Below, in pieces: positions 32,064 to 44,920 of a DNA stretch of 64,000 nucleotides. Under the pieces are notes generated by a model. That model ran no database searches, had not been told where the DNA came from, and worked only from the letters and a program-made list of their open reading frames with translations. Numbering within the stretch: position 1 is the first letter of the stretch; each line of letters begins with the position of its first letter. The position numbers and the translations under genes are program-made. The stretch spans positions 12,393,856 to 12,457,855 of the forward strand of contig OZ022241.1 of the NCBI GenBank assembly GCA_963978895.1, read 5' to 3'. The stretch is from Erpobdella octoculata. Its lineage: Eukaryota > Annelida > Clitellata > Hirudinida > Erpobdellidae.

Positions 32064-33670
32064 TCATGCGAGCGAAGCTGTTAGGCGTTTGACATTGAGA
32101 TCGTCAAATATTTTATCTAGCTTTCCTTCAAGATCAGCATTATTAATTATATTATTTATTTTAAAAACAGCATCATACACCGAGTTCCAGCGAGTTTCCC
32201 CAGCACTTCCCCCCTTTAGTGTAAAGGTTCTGTGGGGTATTTCTTCATTTGGGTGTTCGTCACTAGACGGTTTGGTGGACGTCAGTGTCTTTAAGTCATT
32301 TCGATAACTTCTGGCCATTTAGAGTATGCGTCAACAACTATCAGGTACATTTTCCCATTAAGTGGACCTGTGAAGTCTATATGGATTCTACTCCATGGTG
32401 ATGATTCTGGTGGCCAGAGACAGATTGGATGTCTGGCCGGTAATTGATCAGCAGTCTGGTAGGAATGACATCGACGTACAGTATCTTCAATGTGTTTATC
32501 AATGTTGACTGTAGCTACTTCTTGTTTAAGGGTGGCATCACTTGCTGTGGTAAGGGTGATGTCTGTGCTGTCAACTGGAAGAGTTTTGATGACATCTGAG
32601 AGTGTAGAATCAATGTTGACTGTAGCGACCTCTTGTATCATAAACTTCTCCATGAGCTGTTTAAACTCTTGAAGTTGTTTAATCCAAGGGAATCCCAGAA
32701 GGTCATTGGACTGTTACATGACATATTCCATGGCCCTGGTGGTTACATCTAGCGTTGTCAGTGATGGAAAATGTTGTTTTGAACCAGCCATCAATATGGA
32801 GTGGCTGACCGTTTGCAGCTCGATATGTTTTTGTCGTCACTTTGAGCTGTGGTTTTCCGATTGCTATCCATGTTGGACAGGAGATGAGAGTGATGTCGGC
32901 CCTGGTTTCTAACTGGAGTCGGACCAAATGACCTTGGAAGTTCACCTCCAGACACCTTGGTGTCCCCCCAGAAACATTTGAGACTGCTTTCTTTTGATGA
33001 GGGCAGTATCTTCTATTCTTGTTTGCTGGTTTTCCTTTATGTAGTAATTGAGGACAATCTCTTTTCCAATGATCACCGCTGCACAACGGGCACGGGCTGG
33101 GTGGCTTGGAGACTTGTCGATGTTTGACTGCACAGATTTCTGTGGATGGTGCTTCCAGGTATTCTGAACCTTCTTTAATGGATTTGAGAGTGTGGTACTC
33201 TCTGACCAGGCCGTTCAATGTTACATCATCTGCTTCATCCAGTTTCCGCAGCAGTCTAACACGAAACTCCCCGAGCTCTCTTGAAATGAAAAAACAAATG
33301 CGAGGTATTTAATCGTTTCCACGCTTACCACTTTGAATTCTGCGTCTTCGCAGCGTGCATTGAGTTTATTGGAGAAGATGAGTAGGAAACACTCGAATCT
33401 TCGTCGGAAGAGGCTCTTTTTCGGACCGAAGAGAAAGCGTAGGGTCTCGATCGTTGCTGACCACGAGAGATCTCCAGGCTTTCTTGGCATGATGTGTCGT
33501 GCAAGTGTAGCGTATGCGTAACTGTCTAATAGTGAAACAAGCAAGGGTGTATTGTTATCTTCTGGAAGGTTAGGATACTCGTTCAGAGCATCTTTGAATC
33601 GACGTAGCCAGAACTCGAAATGACCTCCTTGTTCTAGGTCATGTGTATATTTGTCGAGACGGCGTTTCAT
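32064..33670 (-). pseudogene. hAT fragment and gypsy gag-pro-int remnant, second copy
   Basis: Duplicate of 3988-5594 with the same frameshifts and the same ETRAD protease lesion. A few substitutions only (for example CLEVNF for YLEVNF after the knuckle). Confidence 0.8.
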
Positions 33671-34137
33671 TTACGTAATTGGATCGGAGGCGGAGCTTAC
33701 TAAACTTGCCAGCCAATGTCAAAGAACCTCAAGCTTGGTTTATTTTAATTTCATTAATTGCCTGAGAGCCAGCAAATGACTTATTCAAATCGGACAAAAT
33801 GTATTGGAGATCGGCCAGTGTATAAACACTATAAACTATCACACGGTAAATTTTTCACGAAATTCCATTAACATATGATATAAATAATCTATGCTCCAGA
33901 ATTCTTTTAATTCGATCGATGTATTCATACGGAGTCTTAATATTCTTAAATTTCAATTTTTAAAATGAACAGTTTTACAACAAAATAATTTTTTTTAAAT
34001 TCAAGTTTTTACATAATAATTAAATAACAGTTTTATCTCTTATGTGTTTGTATACTTTATTATTATCATAGATATATATCTTTGATTATTAATTATTATA
34101 GAGCTTTGCAATGCCATTAACATAATTTATTAGGCTG
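33671..34137. other. AT-rich intergenic DNA, second copy
   Basis: Matches 5595-6061. Nothing recognised. Confidence 0.5.
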
Positions 34138-34421
34138 CTATCTGCATAACGTGGTTGAATGATAAGTATAAACAGTTCGCAATATGACTCTTTCAACGAT
34201 TCTGAACGAGAGAAAGAAGAAATGACTCCTTAAATGAGTGCGAGTCAGTGAACGATTCTGAACGAGAGAAAGAAGAAACGATTCATTGAACGAGTGTGAG
34301 TGCGCGTTCCAGTGGCTCAGCAAACGAGTTCATTGAACGATTCACTTTGAACGAATCATCAAGCTGAATCAAACCAAAGGAATCGATTCAGTGAAAAGAA
34401 TCAAACTTCCCACCTCTAATG
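34138..34421. repeat. GAACGATTC-type repeat, second copy
   Basis: Duplicate of 6062-6345. Confidence 0.4.
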
Positions 34422-34513
34422 GCAATCTGAACAACAAAAGACAAAGAAGGCGGAACTACACGAAGCTCATGTCCATGCAAAGATACTAAATTGATTTATA
34501 ATTAAATAGACAA

Positions 34514-35206
34514 TTATTTAATTAGTATGTCACAACAGTTTTTTTCGGAAAGCCAGCAGATTGAGATTTCTGTTGCGCAGATCAGCTGGTAAACTGTTCC
34601 AGACCAGTGGGCAAGAGACGGCGAAAGTGCAACGAGACAAATTTTGTGTAGTAGTTTTTGGCACGACGAGTCTGACTCCAGCATAGACTTATACTATATA
34701 TCTAGACATGCAATGCATGCAAATTTGCAATACAAGTTATAGTAACCAAAAGCAAGGTATACCTAACAGCCACATGGGCCTTGGGTATAAAAAAAAATAT
34801 CCTGATTCAATTGAGAAAGTCATTTTTTTCATTAAAATATTTGAAACAAATTTTTTTCGTCATTTTAAAGTAAAAAATATTCCTAAAGATTGCTGTTCTT
34901 GTGGTATAAATCTAAGTGAATTTCATTTATTTACAAACACCGTTGATGACGTGATACTAGGGACATAAAATTTTGCTTTGATTTGTCCTCACTACTTACT
35001 ATAGAGGGCATTGCGTTTCTAGGTATATATAGTATAAGTCTATGGATTCCAGCATCGGCTTCCGAGCGCAGATTCACACCTTCAAGAATGAAGCCAGCAC
35101 AGCATCTAGCCAGATATGGTGGGACAGCGCCGTGGAGACACCAGTAGACCAACAAGCGGAGTTTGAATTTAACTCGAGTTAGCATAAATGGTATCACTAG
35201 CGGATC
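34514..35206 (-). pseudogene. L2/CR1-type LINE remnant with nested MITE, second copy
   Basis: Duplicate of 6438-7130. The nested MITE is at 34682-35044 and its inverted ends match better here (CATAGACTTATACTATATAT on both sides). Confidence 0.75.
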
Positions 35207-35957
35207 CAGGGGGAGGCCAGTCCTGCCATGGTCCCCCTCACATTTTGTTAATGGACTTTGTCCCCCCCCTCGTCGGAACCAAATTAAAAATTAAAATGCC
35301 TATGAAAAAGCAGCCCAGGACACACTTTCATAATGAAATGTTTTTAAAAAAAATTTCATGCGTAAATAAATGTTTAAAATGCTGAATAATTATGCATTTT
35401 CTCACGTCCATGTCCAAAGTCTTCTATAAACTGGATGTGAAATATTAAAAAATAAAACAAAACGTAACAACGGCTCGTGAAAGCCAAAAGATAGGTATTT
35501 AAATAATGTTAAGCAGGAATGTCATTTCAGCAAAACCTTGGAGGAAAACATGTTGAAGGGGCCCAATTTTTCATCATAATGTTAAACTTTTTCTGTCAAA
35601 AAAAGCTAATGACCGGGGGATAGTGGGAGCTACTTTTTCTAAAAATTTGAACATTTTTATTGAAAAAAAAAAACTGATGACAGGGAGGGTAGTTGGAAGT
35701 GGGCCATAGCCATGAATTTTATAGTGAAGAAGCCCTGGATTTTTTTCTACATTGAGTAGCACATTCCAGCAATGCCCTCCACCTGGCCCCAAAATAATTG
35801 TAAAAGTAGACAAATTATGCTCTCTAGCTATTCGTAACGTTTGTTTGTAGTTCTTTAAAGGACAATATTTCTCGAATTATCTTTGGCTTTATTATTTCTT
35901 TTGAATATAAATTTTCCTTGACTCAAATCTGAAAAATATTTCACTTTGTAGAATTAA
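35207..35957. other. hAT-like terminal sequences, second copy
   Basis: Matches 7131-7879 with small indels. No gene. Confidence 0.35.
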
Positions 35958-37464
35958 CCCTCTACCGCATAGCGATGCCAATTGGCATCATTATTTCCAT
36001 GCTTTCTCAGAAATTTTTACTGTGCCAAACAACATCACTGTTTGTATTTCTGTGTAGCAATGACCATAAAATACTAAAATTTCACTACTTTTCATATTTT
36101 TAAATTGATGTTCTATTTTTTTATAGTCTGGAAAGTTCTTGCAGAAATAAAAAAAAAATAGAGTTTTTCAAGTATTTTCATCAGTGTGTGTGTTTATATC
36201 TAAATAAAAATTTAATTATAATCAAATAGATGTTTTATGTGTTTTTGTGATCAAATTTATTTCGTAGTGCTAGAATAAATGGCGATTATGCAATTGATGT
36301 TCAAATATGTGATGCCAAACGGCATCGTCATGCACTTTGTAGTGAGTCGCACAGCTGAGACCCCCAGGCAAATTACGCTAATGTATCTCTAGCCAATAAA
36401 TTGGCCACGTAACAAAAAGGGTTTACAAGAAAATGGAAATCTCCGGATTTACTTGGTCAATTTTATAAACAGTTACAACATTGAACTTGTAAAAAACATT
36501 GCTTTGATGAAGCCTGTAAATACCCCTATTTTCAAGTCATATTCCTTGCTGCAAAAGTAATTCCTTTCGAAAGTGATGATAGTCGTTTGTCGCCAGATAA
36601 TGAGCGTGAAGAAGACTATAATCCACATGTAGAAATGGATGAGAGCTCCGAAGGATGCAGTGACGTTGAACAGTTGAACACCAGAAGTTCCAGTCTCTCC
36701 AGCTCGATAGTACTTCGACAGATGATGAGAAAACCAACCTACCTTCAACTAGTACCGGGATATCAAACACAAAGAAAACTAAAGTGAAACGCAGATTTCT
36801 GTGAAAAACTACAATGAATACGACAGATAGGCGATTACATTTCTCTGGAAATGAAAGTCTAGATCCTCATATCCAAGATTTGAAAACTCCAATTCAGTTT
36901 TTTAGGATGGTTTTTCCAGTTACACTAAAACAGCAGAACAGTTGAAAAATAGTTGAACAAACTTAAACTAACGAAAGACTGCGCTGCCGTCTTCCTGGTT
37001 GCAATGGACAATCCCGTGTTTCTTGTGAAAAATGTCAAATAAGTCTATGCTTCACAAAAGGCAAAAACTGTTTCAAGCGTTTTCACACAGAGTAACAGTA
37101 ATTTATTCAGGTCACTATATTTATGTATTTGTTTAATTTACAATAAAAAAGTCTTTGAATTTGCGTTTTTATATTACAGAGTTTACATTTTGAGTGTTTA
37201 ACTTTTATGTTGTTGTTTATCTGGATAGACATATGCACAATGATAAAAATATTCTAAATCTTGCCTACCCATTGAAAATGTGTATATAGGTTACGTGGTG
37301 CATGAAGATGCCGATTGGCACACTTCAAATATTCATCATTTTATCACCTTTATTGAAAAATAATTGAAAAAAAAAATTTACCCTTAATGTATAACTTGAT
37401 ACCAATGGAAAAAAATATTTTTTGTTTTAATCAAATAATTTTTTTTTATTCATGCAGTAGAGGG
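35958..37464 (+). mobile_element. internally deleted piggyBac element, second copy
   Basis: Duplicate of 7880-9386, with TTAA at 35954-35957 and TTAG at 37465-37468. The acidic N-terminal part and the C-terminal Cys-rich zinc domain are unchanged, and the core is missing. Confidence 0.85.
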
Positions 37465-37589
37465 TTAGCACAGTTCTATCAAATCTTTTGATAATTAAAA
37501 TTACTTTTGTCAAAATGTCTCAACACATACTTTATTTCAACTATTATAAAATCTGAACTCACTTCATAGGAAAAACTAATATATATATA

Positions 37590-37804
37590 GAGGCGCTGGT
37601 GGCAGAGCGGTGGAGCGCTCGCCTGTCGATCATTAGGTCGGCAGTTCAAGCCTCACTGGCGTCACCAGCGTAACTCCCTTAAGCAAGGAGTTCACTCGCA
37701 TTGCTAAAGGGGTAGGCGCCTATAAATGGCTGCCTCTGCAAAGAACCCTTCAGTGGCCTTGAAGTCCTTTAGGATTTACGCCACTCTAAATATTGTCAAA
37801 CATT

Positions 37805-37895
<91 letters not shown>
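37590..37895 (+). mobile_element. tRNA-derived SINE with expanded (TA)n tail, second copy
   Basis: Duplicate of 9512-9785. The TA tract after the (ATT)n tail is about 75 bp here against about 40 bp, interrupted, in the first copy. Confidence 0.75.
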
Positions 37896-37897
<2 letters not shown>

Positions 37898-37909
37898 TAG
37901 ATATATATA

Positions 37910-38390
37910 GATATGCCCTGCACACATTTTTTCATAGGCCGGCCGGCGACCCCAGCATAGTATATAACAATTCATAACTTATTCATAACTTTCGAATTAG
38001 AAAATATGTTTAAAAAATTTAAACTAATTAAAAAATATGAAACAAAATATAATTGTAAATAAAAACAATTTTACAACTAATTTTCGAAAGTTTGCATCTA
38101 AAATCGAAGTTGAACAAAATGTTAAACTTTTTTTTAAAGTAGTTAATAAAATAAAATAAACAATTTATATAAACACAATACTATTGTGAATTTTTTTTAA
38201 TTTTTGTATCTATAAAAGACTTTAGTTACATAAGGTGTTTTGATTGGTTGCTAATTATATCCTTATCACTAAATTTCATCTGCTCGCGCCATAGTTTACT
38301 TTCGCTTATATAAAAACTAAAGAAATGCCGAATACTTGTCCTAAATGCTGAAAAAGTGACAAGGACTTAAATAAACAACAACAACAAAAT
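37910..38390. promoter_or_regulatory. AT-rich 5' flank of the P-element gene, second copy
   Basis: Matches 9790-10260, with the TATATAAAAA motif near 38308. No terminal repeat of the P element was found. Confidence 0.35.
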
Positions 38391-38766
38391 ACTTGCATAG
38401 TTCCTGGCTGCAAAAGTTTGAAATCTAAAGATAATGTATTTATGCACCGGTTTTTAAAGCTTTCCATATAATTAATTTGTTGTGTAGATCTGTGTAACTA
38501 TATCTTTTTAAAGTTGAGTGTTTTATTGTTAATATGGTTCCATTTCAAAGCTCTGCTTAATTTTAATTTAAGATTTCCTAAAGTTGCTAAAGTCAATGAA
38601 ACTTGGCAGTAAGCAGTTTTTGGTGACACAGGTAGTAGGAGAATTAAAGTAGGTAAAAGGGTTTGCAGTAGACATTTTTATGTTGAACAGTATGAGCCAT
38701 ATCAAGGGTCAATCAAATTGAAGAAAGGCAGTGTGCCAAGATTTTACCTGCCTAGCCAAATACAGG
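38391..38766 (+). pseudogene. P-element (THAP9-type) transposase, THAP-domain exons
   Basis: Same two THAP exons as at 10262-10640: CIVPGC...MHRF, then VCSRHF...VPRFYLP, with the same in-frame TAA after ETWQ. Here the remainder of the gene follows, displaced by a LINE and a hAT element, at 42441-47268. Confidence 0.75.
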
Positions 38767-39060
38767 TACTTTTTACTTGCAGGAATTGTTTGTAGCTGAA
38801 GGTTATAAAGAATTAGAAAGTTATTATATTTATTAAAACTTTAAAATAATACAAAGGCTAAATGATTAATTATTTGTAGGTGTCAAATAATGCTAGCAAT
38901 TGAAATGCGAGAACTCCGGTCAAAGTTATCCAAGTTAGTCAAATAATAAAAGTTACTTTACTTAAATGTTTGCAAAGTTTTAAAATAAAAGACTGGTTTT
39001 GTCGAGCTTTTCTCGTTCATTATTATTATCTTCTTCAATAAATAAATAGGATTATTATTA

Positions 39061-39097
<37 letters not shown>

Positions 39098-39103
39098 TAT
39101 TTA

Positions 39104-40747
39104 CAGTGATGGGCAGTAGTTAACTACTTTTAACTACTTTAGTAGTTAACTACTTTTAACTACTTTAGTAGTTAACTACTAGTTTAACTACATGGGAGTA
39201 GTTAAGGCAAAAAGTTTAACTACCTGAAAGTAACCGGTAGTTAAAGAATAGTTTAACTACTTTTTAGAGTAGTTAACTACAATTAGTTTAACTACCTGAA
39301 AGTAGTTAAAGTCTAAAAAAAAATTAAATCAGCCTGTATAATATTTTACGCAAAGATCTGACAACACTGAAAATTTATTTATTTAAAGTGTCTTGTTTAG
39401 TCTTTGCTGTTCGATGTTTGCAAGCTTACCTTCAACGAGTTTAACAATTCTTTTGTTAATATTTTGCTAAGATGAATACTGCAGTTGTTAGAAAATATTT
39501 CAGCAACTCAAAGCTTAAATCTGAAAAAGAAGGAGAGAAGAATTTTTCGGCATCGTGTAATCTTTGTCCTGGACGATATATCAGTGTCAGTGGCAACGTG
39601 TCATCTAGTGCCGACTAGTGCCAACTTCGTTAAGCATTTAAAAGTAAGTTTGCCATTATATTATGAGTATTAGACAAATTTAGCTTCATTTTATATCTTA
39701 GTAGGGATTTATTATGTGGGTTAAAGCAACCATTGTTGCATGTCTCTCGATAAAAGTAACTGGAATGAATGAATGAATAAATAAATTTTAACTCATGTGA
39801 TATATTTTTTATCATTACTTTAATTTAATTATTTAAAATCCAATTATCTAATTTATCTTAAACATTGTGGACTGAGTTTGTAAAATAGCATTGCATTGCT
39901 ACAGGATATCCACCCGAGCCATTACCAGGCAAACAAGGCGACAGGAACAAGAAAGCCAATCAAAGCACAAGGGTCAGTTAAAAGACCATACGATGATGTC
40001 GATGGTATCAATGAAAGTTTGGAGAAATCACTTAAGAAAGTTCTCAAGCAAGATTTGGTGAATGCTTCATGGATAACAACCAGAAAACGAAACCAAAATA
40101 TTTCACAGCAGGAATTCAATACTGAAATATTACAGATTTTGCTAGAAGATATGCAGCCAATAGCCACAGTAGAACGTAGTGGCTTTAAGAAGCTATTTGA
40201 ACGTATCCAACCTGAACTGAGTAGACGAACGCTGGGGCGAGACATTGAAGAATTGTATATGACACGCAAAACACAATTGAAGAACTATTAGTGCCAAGAT
40301 GGTGCAAAGTGTCTGACTGTATGTTTGAAAAGATTGTTTTCCTGCGTCATGTACTCAAAAGATAATCATCTACAGGTAATAAGACGATGTTTGACACTGT
40401 CTGAAGTAGATTGATGGACTGGATATTTAACTTATAAAATATGTGTCTTTTCATTAATAAATTAAAAAAAAACAATTTGTCATGGTTTTATTTAATAAAT
40501 TAGATGGTGAACATAATTAATGGTGATCATGTGAGGCCTAATACAGCAATGCAATGTATTAGTGTACAAGTTTATAGAAAAAAGTAGTTGAAAGTAGTTA
40601 AAAGTAGTTAACTACTTTACAGTATTTAACTACTTTAGTTAAACTACCTCTGACAAAAAGTAGTTAACTACATAGTTTAACTACTTAAAAGTAAATGTAA
40701 CTACAGAAAAGTTTAACTACTTGAAAGTAGTTTGTTGCCCATCACTG
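39104..40747 (+). mobile_element. hAT element with BED-finger transposase remnant
   Basis: Ends CAGTGATGGGCA and TTGCCCATCACTG are inverted. Perfect 8-bp duplications TTTATTTA flank it (39096-39103 and 40748-40755). Both subterminal regions carry AGTAGTTAACTAC-type repeats. It inserted into the A-rich tail of the minus-strand LINE that starts at 40756. At 1644 bp it lacks most of a transposase and is a deletion derivative. Confidence 0.92.
39474..40291 (+). pseudogene. hAT transposase N-terminal fragment (BED zinc finger, split by an intron)
   Basis: The first exon begins at the ATG at 39474 (MNTAVVRKYF) and encodes a BED-type finger start (CNLC). A TAG and a frame change disturb it near 39618. 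NFVKHLK then runs to a GT donor at about 39643. The second exon starts after an AG at about 39905 with DIHPSHYQ, completing a His-x4-His pair. It continues to a block typical of hAT transposases (DMQPIATVERSGFKKLFER, then SRRTLGRDIEELY) and stops at 40291. The RNase-H-like catalytic domain and the dimerisation domain are missing. Confidence 0.75.
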
Positions 40748-40755
40748 TTTATTTA

Positions 40756-42330
40756 TTTAACGTGCTCTCTAAAAAGAAAAATTTCTCAGAGCACGAGGCG
40801 GCAGTGCCAAAATAAACGAGCGAACAGAATCACACATCAGAAACAAAAAGGGGTCAATATCCGTTCGTCATACGAAGAAAAAAATGAGTTTTAATCGTTT
40901 CCTAAAAACATAAACGCTATCGACACACGCCGGATCGGTAAGTTCCAGGTAGTTGGACAAGAAACTGCAAAAGCCCTCGGTCCAAACGTCCTGGTTCCGC
41001 AGGAAGGAACAAGAAGCTGACCGGAAGAAGCCGAGCGAAGGTGAGATCGGCCAGGAAACTGAGTCACCGGAATGCACAGACCGGAGAGGTATGACGGCGC
41101 AGAACCATGGAGGCATCGGTACGCAGTGAGAGATAGCTTGAAGTCGATACGCGCCTGCATGTTCAGCCAGTGTAGTCGGTCGTGAATCGCTTTAGTGACA
41201 TGACCGTATCGAGGCAATCGGAGAATCAGCCTAGCCGTGGCACGCATGACACCATCAAGCCGCCTCATTAACAGATCCGGTATTCCACTGAGTAGACAAT
41301 TACAATAATCAAGTCTAGACAAGATCAAAGCGCGGGCAAGTGCATGCGAAGAATCGACCGTGAGGGATTTGCGAACTGACCTCATCTGTCGTAGATGGTA
41401 GTAACTGGTGTTGACCAATTTTGCAACGTGTTCGCTGAAAGTCAGTTGAGAATCTATGATGACCCCAAGATTGCGAACCCTATCGACGAGACGAATGATG
41501 TTTCCAGCTATATTGATATCGTCAAAGGTGCAGTGCAACCGACGTCTAGAGGATCCCAGTAGAATGACCTCTGTCTTGGAGGCATTTAACTTTAGTCGAT
41601 TGCATTTCATCCATTCCATTATCTCCGAAACGCAGCCGTCCAATCTGTCCGCGAGCACACCGATACTCTCAGTGCCGCAATGATCGTAGATTTGTAGATC
41701 ATCAGCATAACCATGAATATTGAAACCACGTTGAGCAACCAGGGCAAAAACATCTGAAGTGTATGCAATGAAGAATAGTGGTCCTAGAATTGAACCTTGT
41801 GGAACACCACACACAATCGAGGACCAACCAGAAAGGATACCTCCATACCGAACACACTGCCTCCGATCGCAAAGATACGAACCGATCCACCGAAGAGCAA
41901 CAGAATCAATGCCAAATGTACGCTCCAATCTGGTCACGAGGATTCCATGATCAACGCAATCGAATGCAGCGCTGAGATCGAGCATAGCGAGCAGTGTTAC
42001 CATCCCTCGATCGGTTGCCCAGAGAACATCCGAAGTAACCTTGAGCAATGCAGTTTCCGTCGAACGGCACCTCCGATAGGCAGACTGATGCTCCGGCAGA
42101 AGGTTGTGTCCATCCAGGTGATGTTGAATTTGTTTGTTAACCGCCCGTTCCAAAACCTTAGAGATGAACTGAAGATTCGAAACTGGGCGATAACTGGCAG
42201 GCAGAGAAGCATCCAGCTTAGATTTTTTCAAGATTGGCGTGACCTCGGCCACTCTGAATGGGACCGGAAAGTGACCAGTGTCCAACGATTTATTAAACAG
42301 ATCTGTAACAAATGGGGACAAGGTTTCTGA
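40756..42330 (-). mobile_element. L2/CR1-type LINE, 5'-truncated
   Basis: Minus-strand LINE with a 3' UTR of about 130 bp ending in a TAAATAAATAAA tail at 40756, where the hAT element inserted. It interrupts an intron of the P-element gene. The 5' part, including the endonuclease, is missing beyond about 42330. Confidence 0.8.
40891..42321 (-). CDS. LINE reverse transcriptase, partial ORF2
   Basis: A single open frame of 476 codons copying LINE RNA at the target site. Reverse transcriptase motifs: SYRPVSNL (43-50), LDLSAAFDCVDH with the first catalytic Asp (~114), CGVPQGSILGP and YADD at 205-208. The thumb and the C-terminal L2/CR1 block follow (HDRLHWLNMQARIDFKLSL, AYRCLHGSAPSYL, CPTTWN). 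After WN the frame runs out in an unusual end, so the last ~30 codons are probably frameshifted. The endonuclease is absent and the start is not authentic, so it is not autonomous. It is the best preserved LINE ORF in the window. Confidence 0.85.
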   Translation of the reverse strand: MSPFVTDLFNKSLDTGHFPVPFRVAEVTPILKKSKLDASLPASYRPVSNLQFISKVLERAVNKQIQHHLDGHNLLPEHQSAYRRCRSTETALLKVTSDVLWATDRGMVTLLAMLDLSAAFDCVDHGILVTRLERTFGIDSVALRWIGSYLCDRRQCVRYGGILSGWSSIVCGVPQGSILGPLFFIAYTSDVFALVAQRGFNIHGYADDLQIYDHCGTESIGVLADRLDGCVSEIMEWMKCNRLKLNASKTEVILLGSSRRRLHCTFDDINIAGNIIRLVDRVRNLGVIIDSQLTFSEHVAKLVNTSYYHLRQMRSVRKSLTVDSSHALARALILSRLDYCNCLLSGIPDLLMRRLDGVMRATARLILRLPRYGHVTKAIHDRLHWLNMQARIDFKLSLTAYRCLHGSAPSYLSGLCIPVTQFPGRSHLRSASSGQLLVPSCGTRTFGPRAFAVSCPTTWNLPIRRVSIAFMFLGND

Positions 42331-42907
42331 AAATTCTTTGATGAGCCATGTTGTAACAAAATTGTATTTCTATTTTTTACAATTAGTTCAAGAAACCTGT
42401 TCATAATTTTATATTTATTCCAGTTGTGGTCTTCTATTGCAGGAACATAATTACAGTCTTCCAACTCCACGTACATTAAAAAGAAAAATACATTCATTGC
42501 ATGACCAGGTAGAAAAGAAAAGGAAAGCTCTACATAACAAGAACAACTTAATTCAAGGATATAGACTAAAAAATCAGTCTTTAATAAACACCATTAAAGA
42601 CTGACTTAAAAATTTTGTAACGTTTTCTTTTGAGAATTGATAATTATTATTGTTATTTTTTAATAGTTAAAAATTAAAAATGAACATTCTTAAATTAAAT
42701 TTAAAAACCTTTGGCAGATGTCACATGATCAAATTAATTATTGAGAAACACATGGTTTCAAAATGGAGTAATGCATTCGGAGAGTGGAGAAATAAAATGG
42801 GATTATGTAAGGGACTTGTATGAAAATCAGCAGAAAGCTGGTTTGAGATTAGGGAATAAATTATCAGAGAAACATGTTAATTTTTCAAATCAAAAAATGA
42901 AAGTTTA

Positions 42908-43150
42908 TCTGGCAGCACAGGTACATAATTTGCCAATTTAAATATTAAGTTATAAAATGTAAGTTTATTTTTAATAGAATTTAACTTAATATTATCTAAG
43001 TTTTTAGTAAATCAGTTGCAGCGTTAAAAGTCATGCAGTCATTGTTATGCATGACTTTTAATGCTGCAACTGATTTACTAAAAACTTAGACAATATTAAG
43101 TTAAATTCTATTAAAAATAAACTTACATTTTATGTACCTGTACTGCCAGA
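42908..43150. repeat. large palindrome across a P-element exon-intron boundary
   Basis: The arm 42908-43036 (from CTGGCAGCACAGGTAC) is repeated inverted at 43047-43150 with a ~10-bp centre. The left arm has about 30 extra bp after the splice donor. It duplicates the end of the AAQ exon and its intron. Confidence 0.8.
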
Positions 43151-44225
43151 TATGCTGGAAATGAAAGATATGGAAATGTTGATGCCACCATTGAACTCCT
43201 AGAAATCATTAACAACTACTTTGACATTTTAAATAGTAAAAGCCAACTTGGTCGAGATTTCAAAAATCCTATTACTGTTAACAATTATAATGATAAAAAA
43301 GAGTATCTAAATAAATCAAAGGAATATTTGATGACATTGAGAACATCTCAGGGTCAGATGTTGTATAAAAGTAGAAGATAATTTATTTGTACATTGTTTG
43401 ATGCATAACTTTTTTTTCAACTGCATAAGTGCAAGAACAACATTATAAAAGTTATAGAAAAAATGCTGTTAAAATTCTCTAAAAATCAACCGATAATTTT
43501 TATCCAGACTTGTGTCATTGGGCTTGTAACTTCAATAACGACGACTATTGCAATGTCAGAAAAGCTATTGAAAACTCAGAATTCTATCCTGATGTACAAG
43601 TTCTCTCAGGATCATTTGGAGTTGTTCTTCAATGCAGTAAGGCGAGCCTGTAAGTATACATTTGATAAACTAATGTATGTTATTTCAAAATTCTTTAACG
43701 GCTAATAAAACTATGCTGAAGTACTGGATAAAGAAATTAAATAAATATCAAAACCTTTTTTTATAAATAGGTGGTTGGAATAGCAGCAGTCCAACCAGCT
43801 CACAATTCCAAGGAGTGTTCAGAAGACTTCTCGTAAGGTGTGGCATCATTCCGAACAATAATGGGAACGCATTTCCACAAGACAAAACCATGCTAATCTA
43901 CTCATTAGCAAACCATAACAATGACTACAATGGTAATGTTTCTTTACTGGATAATTCTTCAGAAGAAGTGTTGTTTGTAGACGATATTCAAGGACCTGAA
44001 ATGAAACGTCAACAATTACTTTCAAGAAGACAATTATTCATTTCTATCTACAAATGTAAATTTTTCAATATCTTTGGATATAATCTGTTTTTTAACATTT
44101 TGATCTTGTTTGAATCTGATAAATTAGTTTATTTTTAGCTATTGATATCAAATGAAATTTCAAAATAATTAATATAAATCGATTGAAACTAGTATTAATA
44201 TTAACAGGTTAAAGCTATACTTGAA

Positions 44226-44417
44226 AATGCAGTTACATACATAACAGGATGGGTAGCATTCAAACTGTTAGAAAGAATAAATTGTGTTATCTGCAAGAGT
44301 GTGCTGTTAGATAGCGGAACACAACATCATCGCACCAACTGCTGCTTAATCCTGATGAAAAACGGTCCAAGAAATTCATTAGTAGAACTAAGTTCAGCTC
44401 TAGTAAAAGTAATCAAC

Positions 44418-44504
<87 letters not shown>

Positions 44505-44833
44505 TCTTTTTATTTGTTTTTCAACCAAAACTGTCAAATTTCTACGAAAGTCAGCTGGCTTGACGTTATCAAAACTATGATCACGAAATTCGGTTGGGCA
44601 AGAATTTAACGGCAGCTACCTATTTCTTCAGCTTCTTGGACGGTTTCAGATTGTCTATACTGTCAGAGTTATCTTGGTCTCGTTTTCTTTTTGTTGGCTG
44701 CGTTTGTTTTTCGGCCGGCGGAGATAACGGAGTCGACGTGGACAAACGAGAAGGTTTCGAAACTTTGTCAAGGTCGATAAATTTTTGCAATTGTTTTTTT
44801 GACGTGTACTCAATTTTAAAGGTCTTGCCTTCG

Positions 44834-44920
<87 letters not shown>

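Larger units (their letters stand above)
28668..39260 (+). repeat. segmental duplication, second copy of 1-11148
   Basis: Same order and orientation as 1-11148, nearly identical by eye. The offset is 28,667 at the start, about 28,076 after a net loss in the 158-bp satellite, and 28,129 after TA expansion at the SINE. Differences are mostly repeat-length changes and small indels. The right boundary lies inside a hAT element that is complete here and cut at 11148 in the first copy. Confidence 0.95.
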
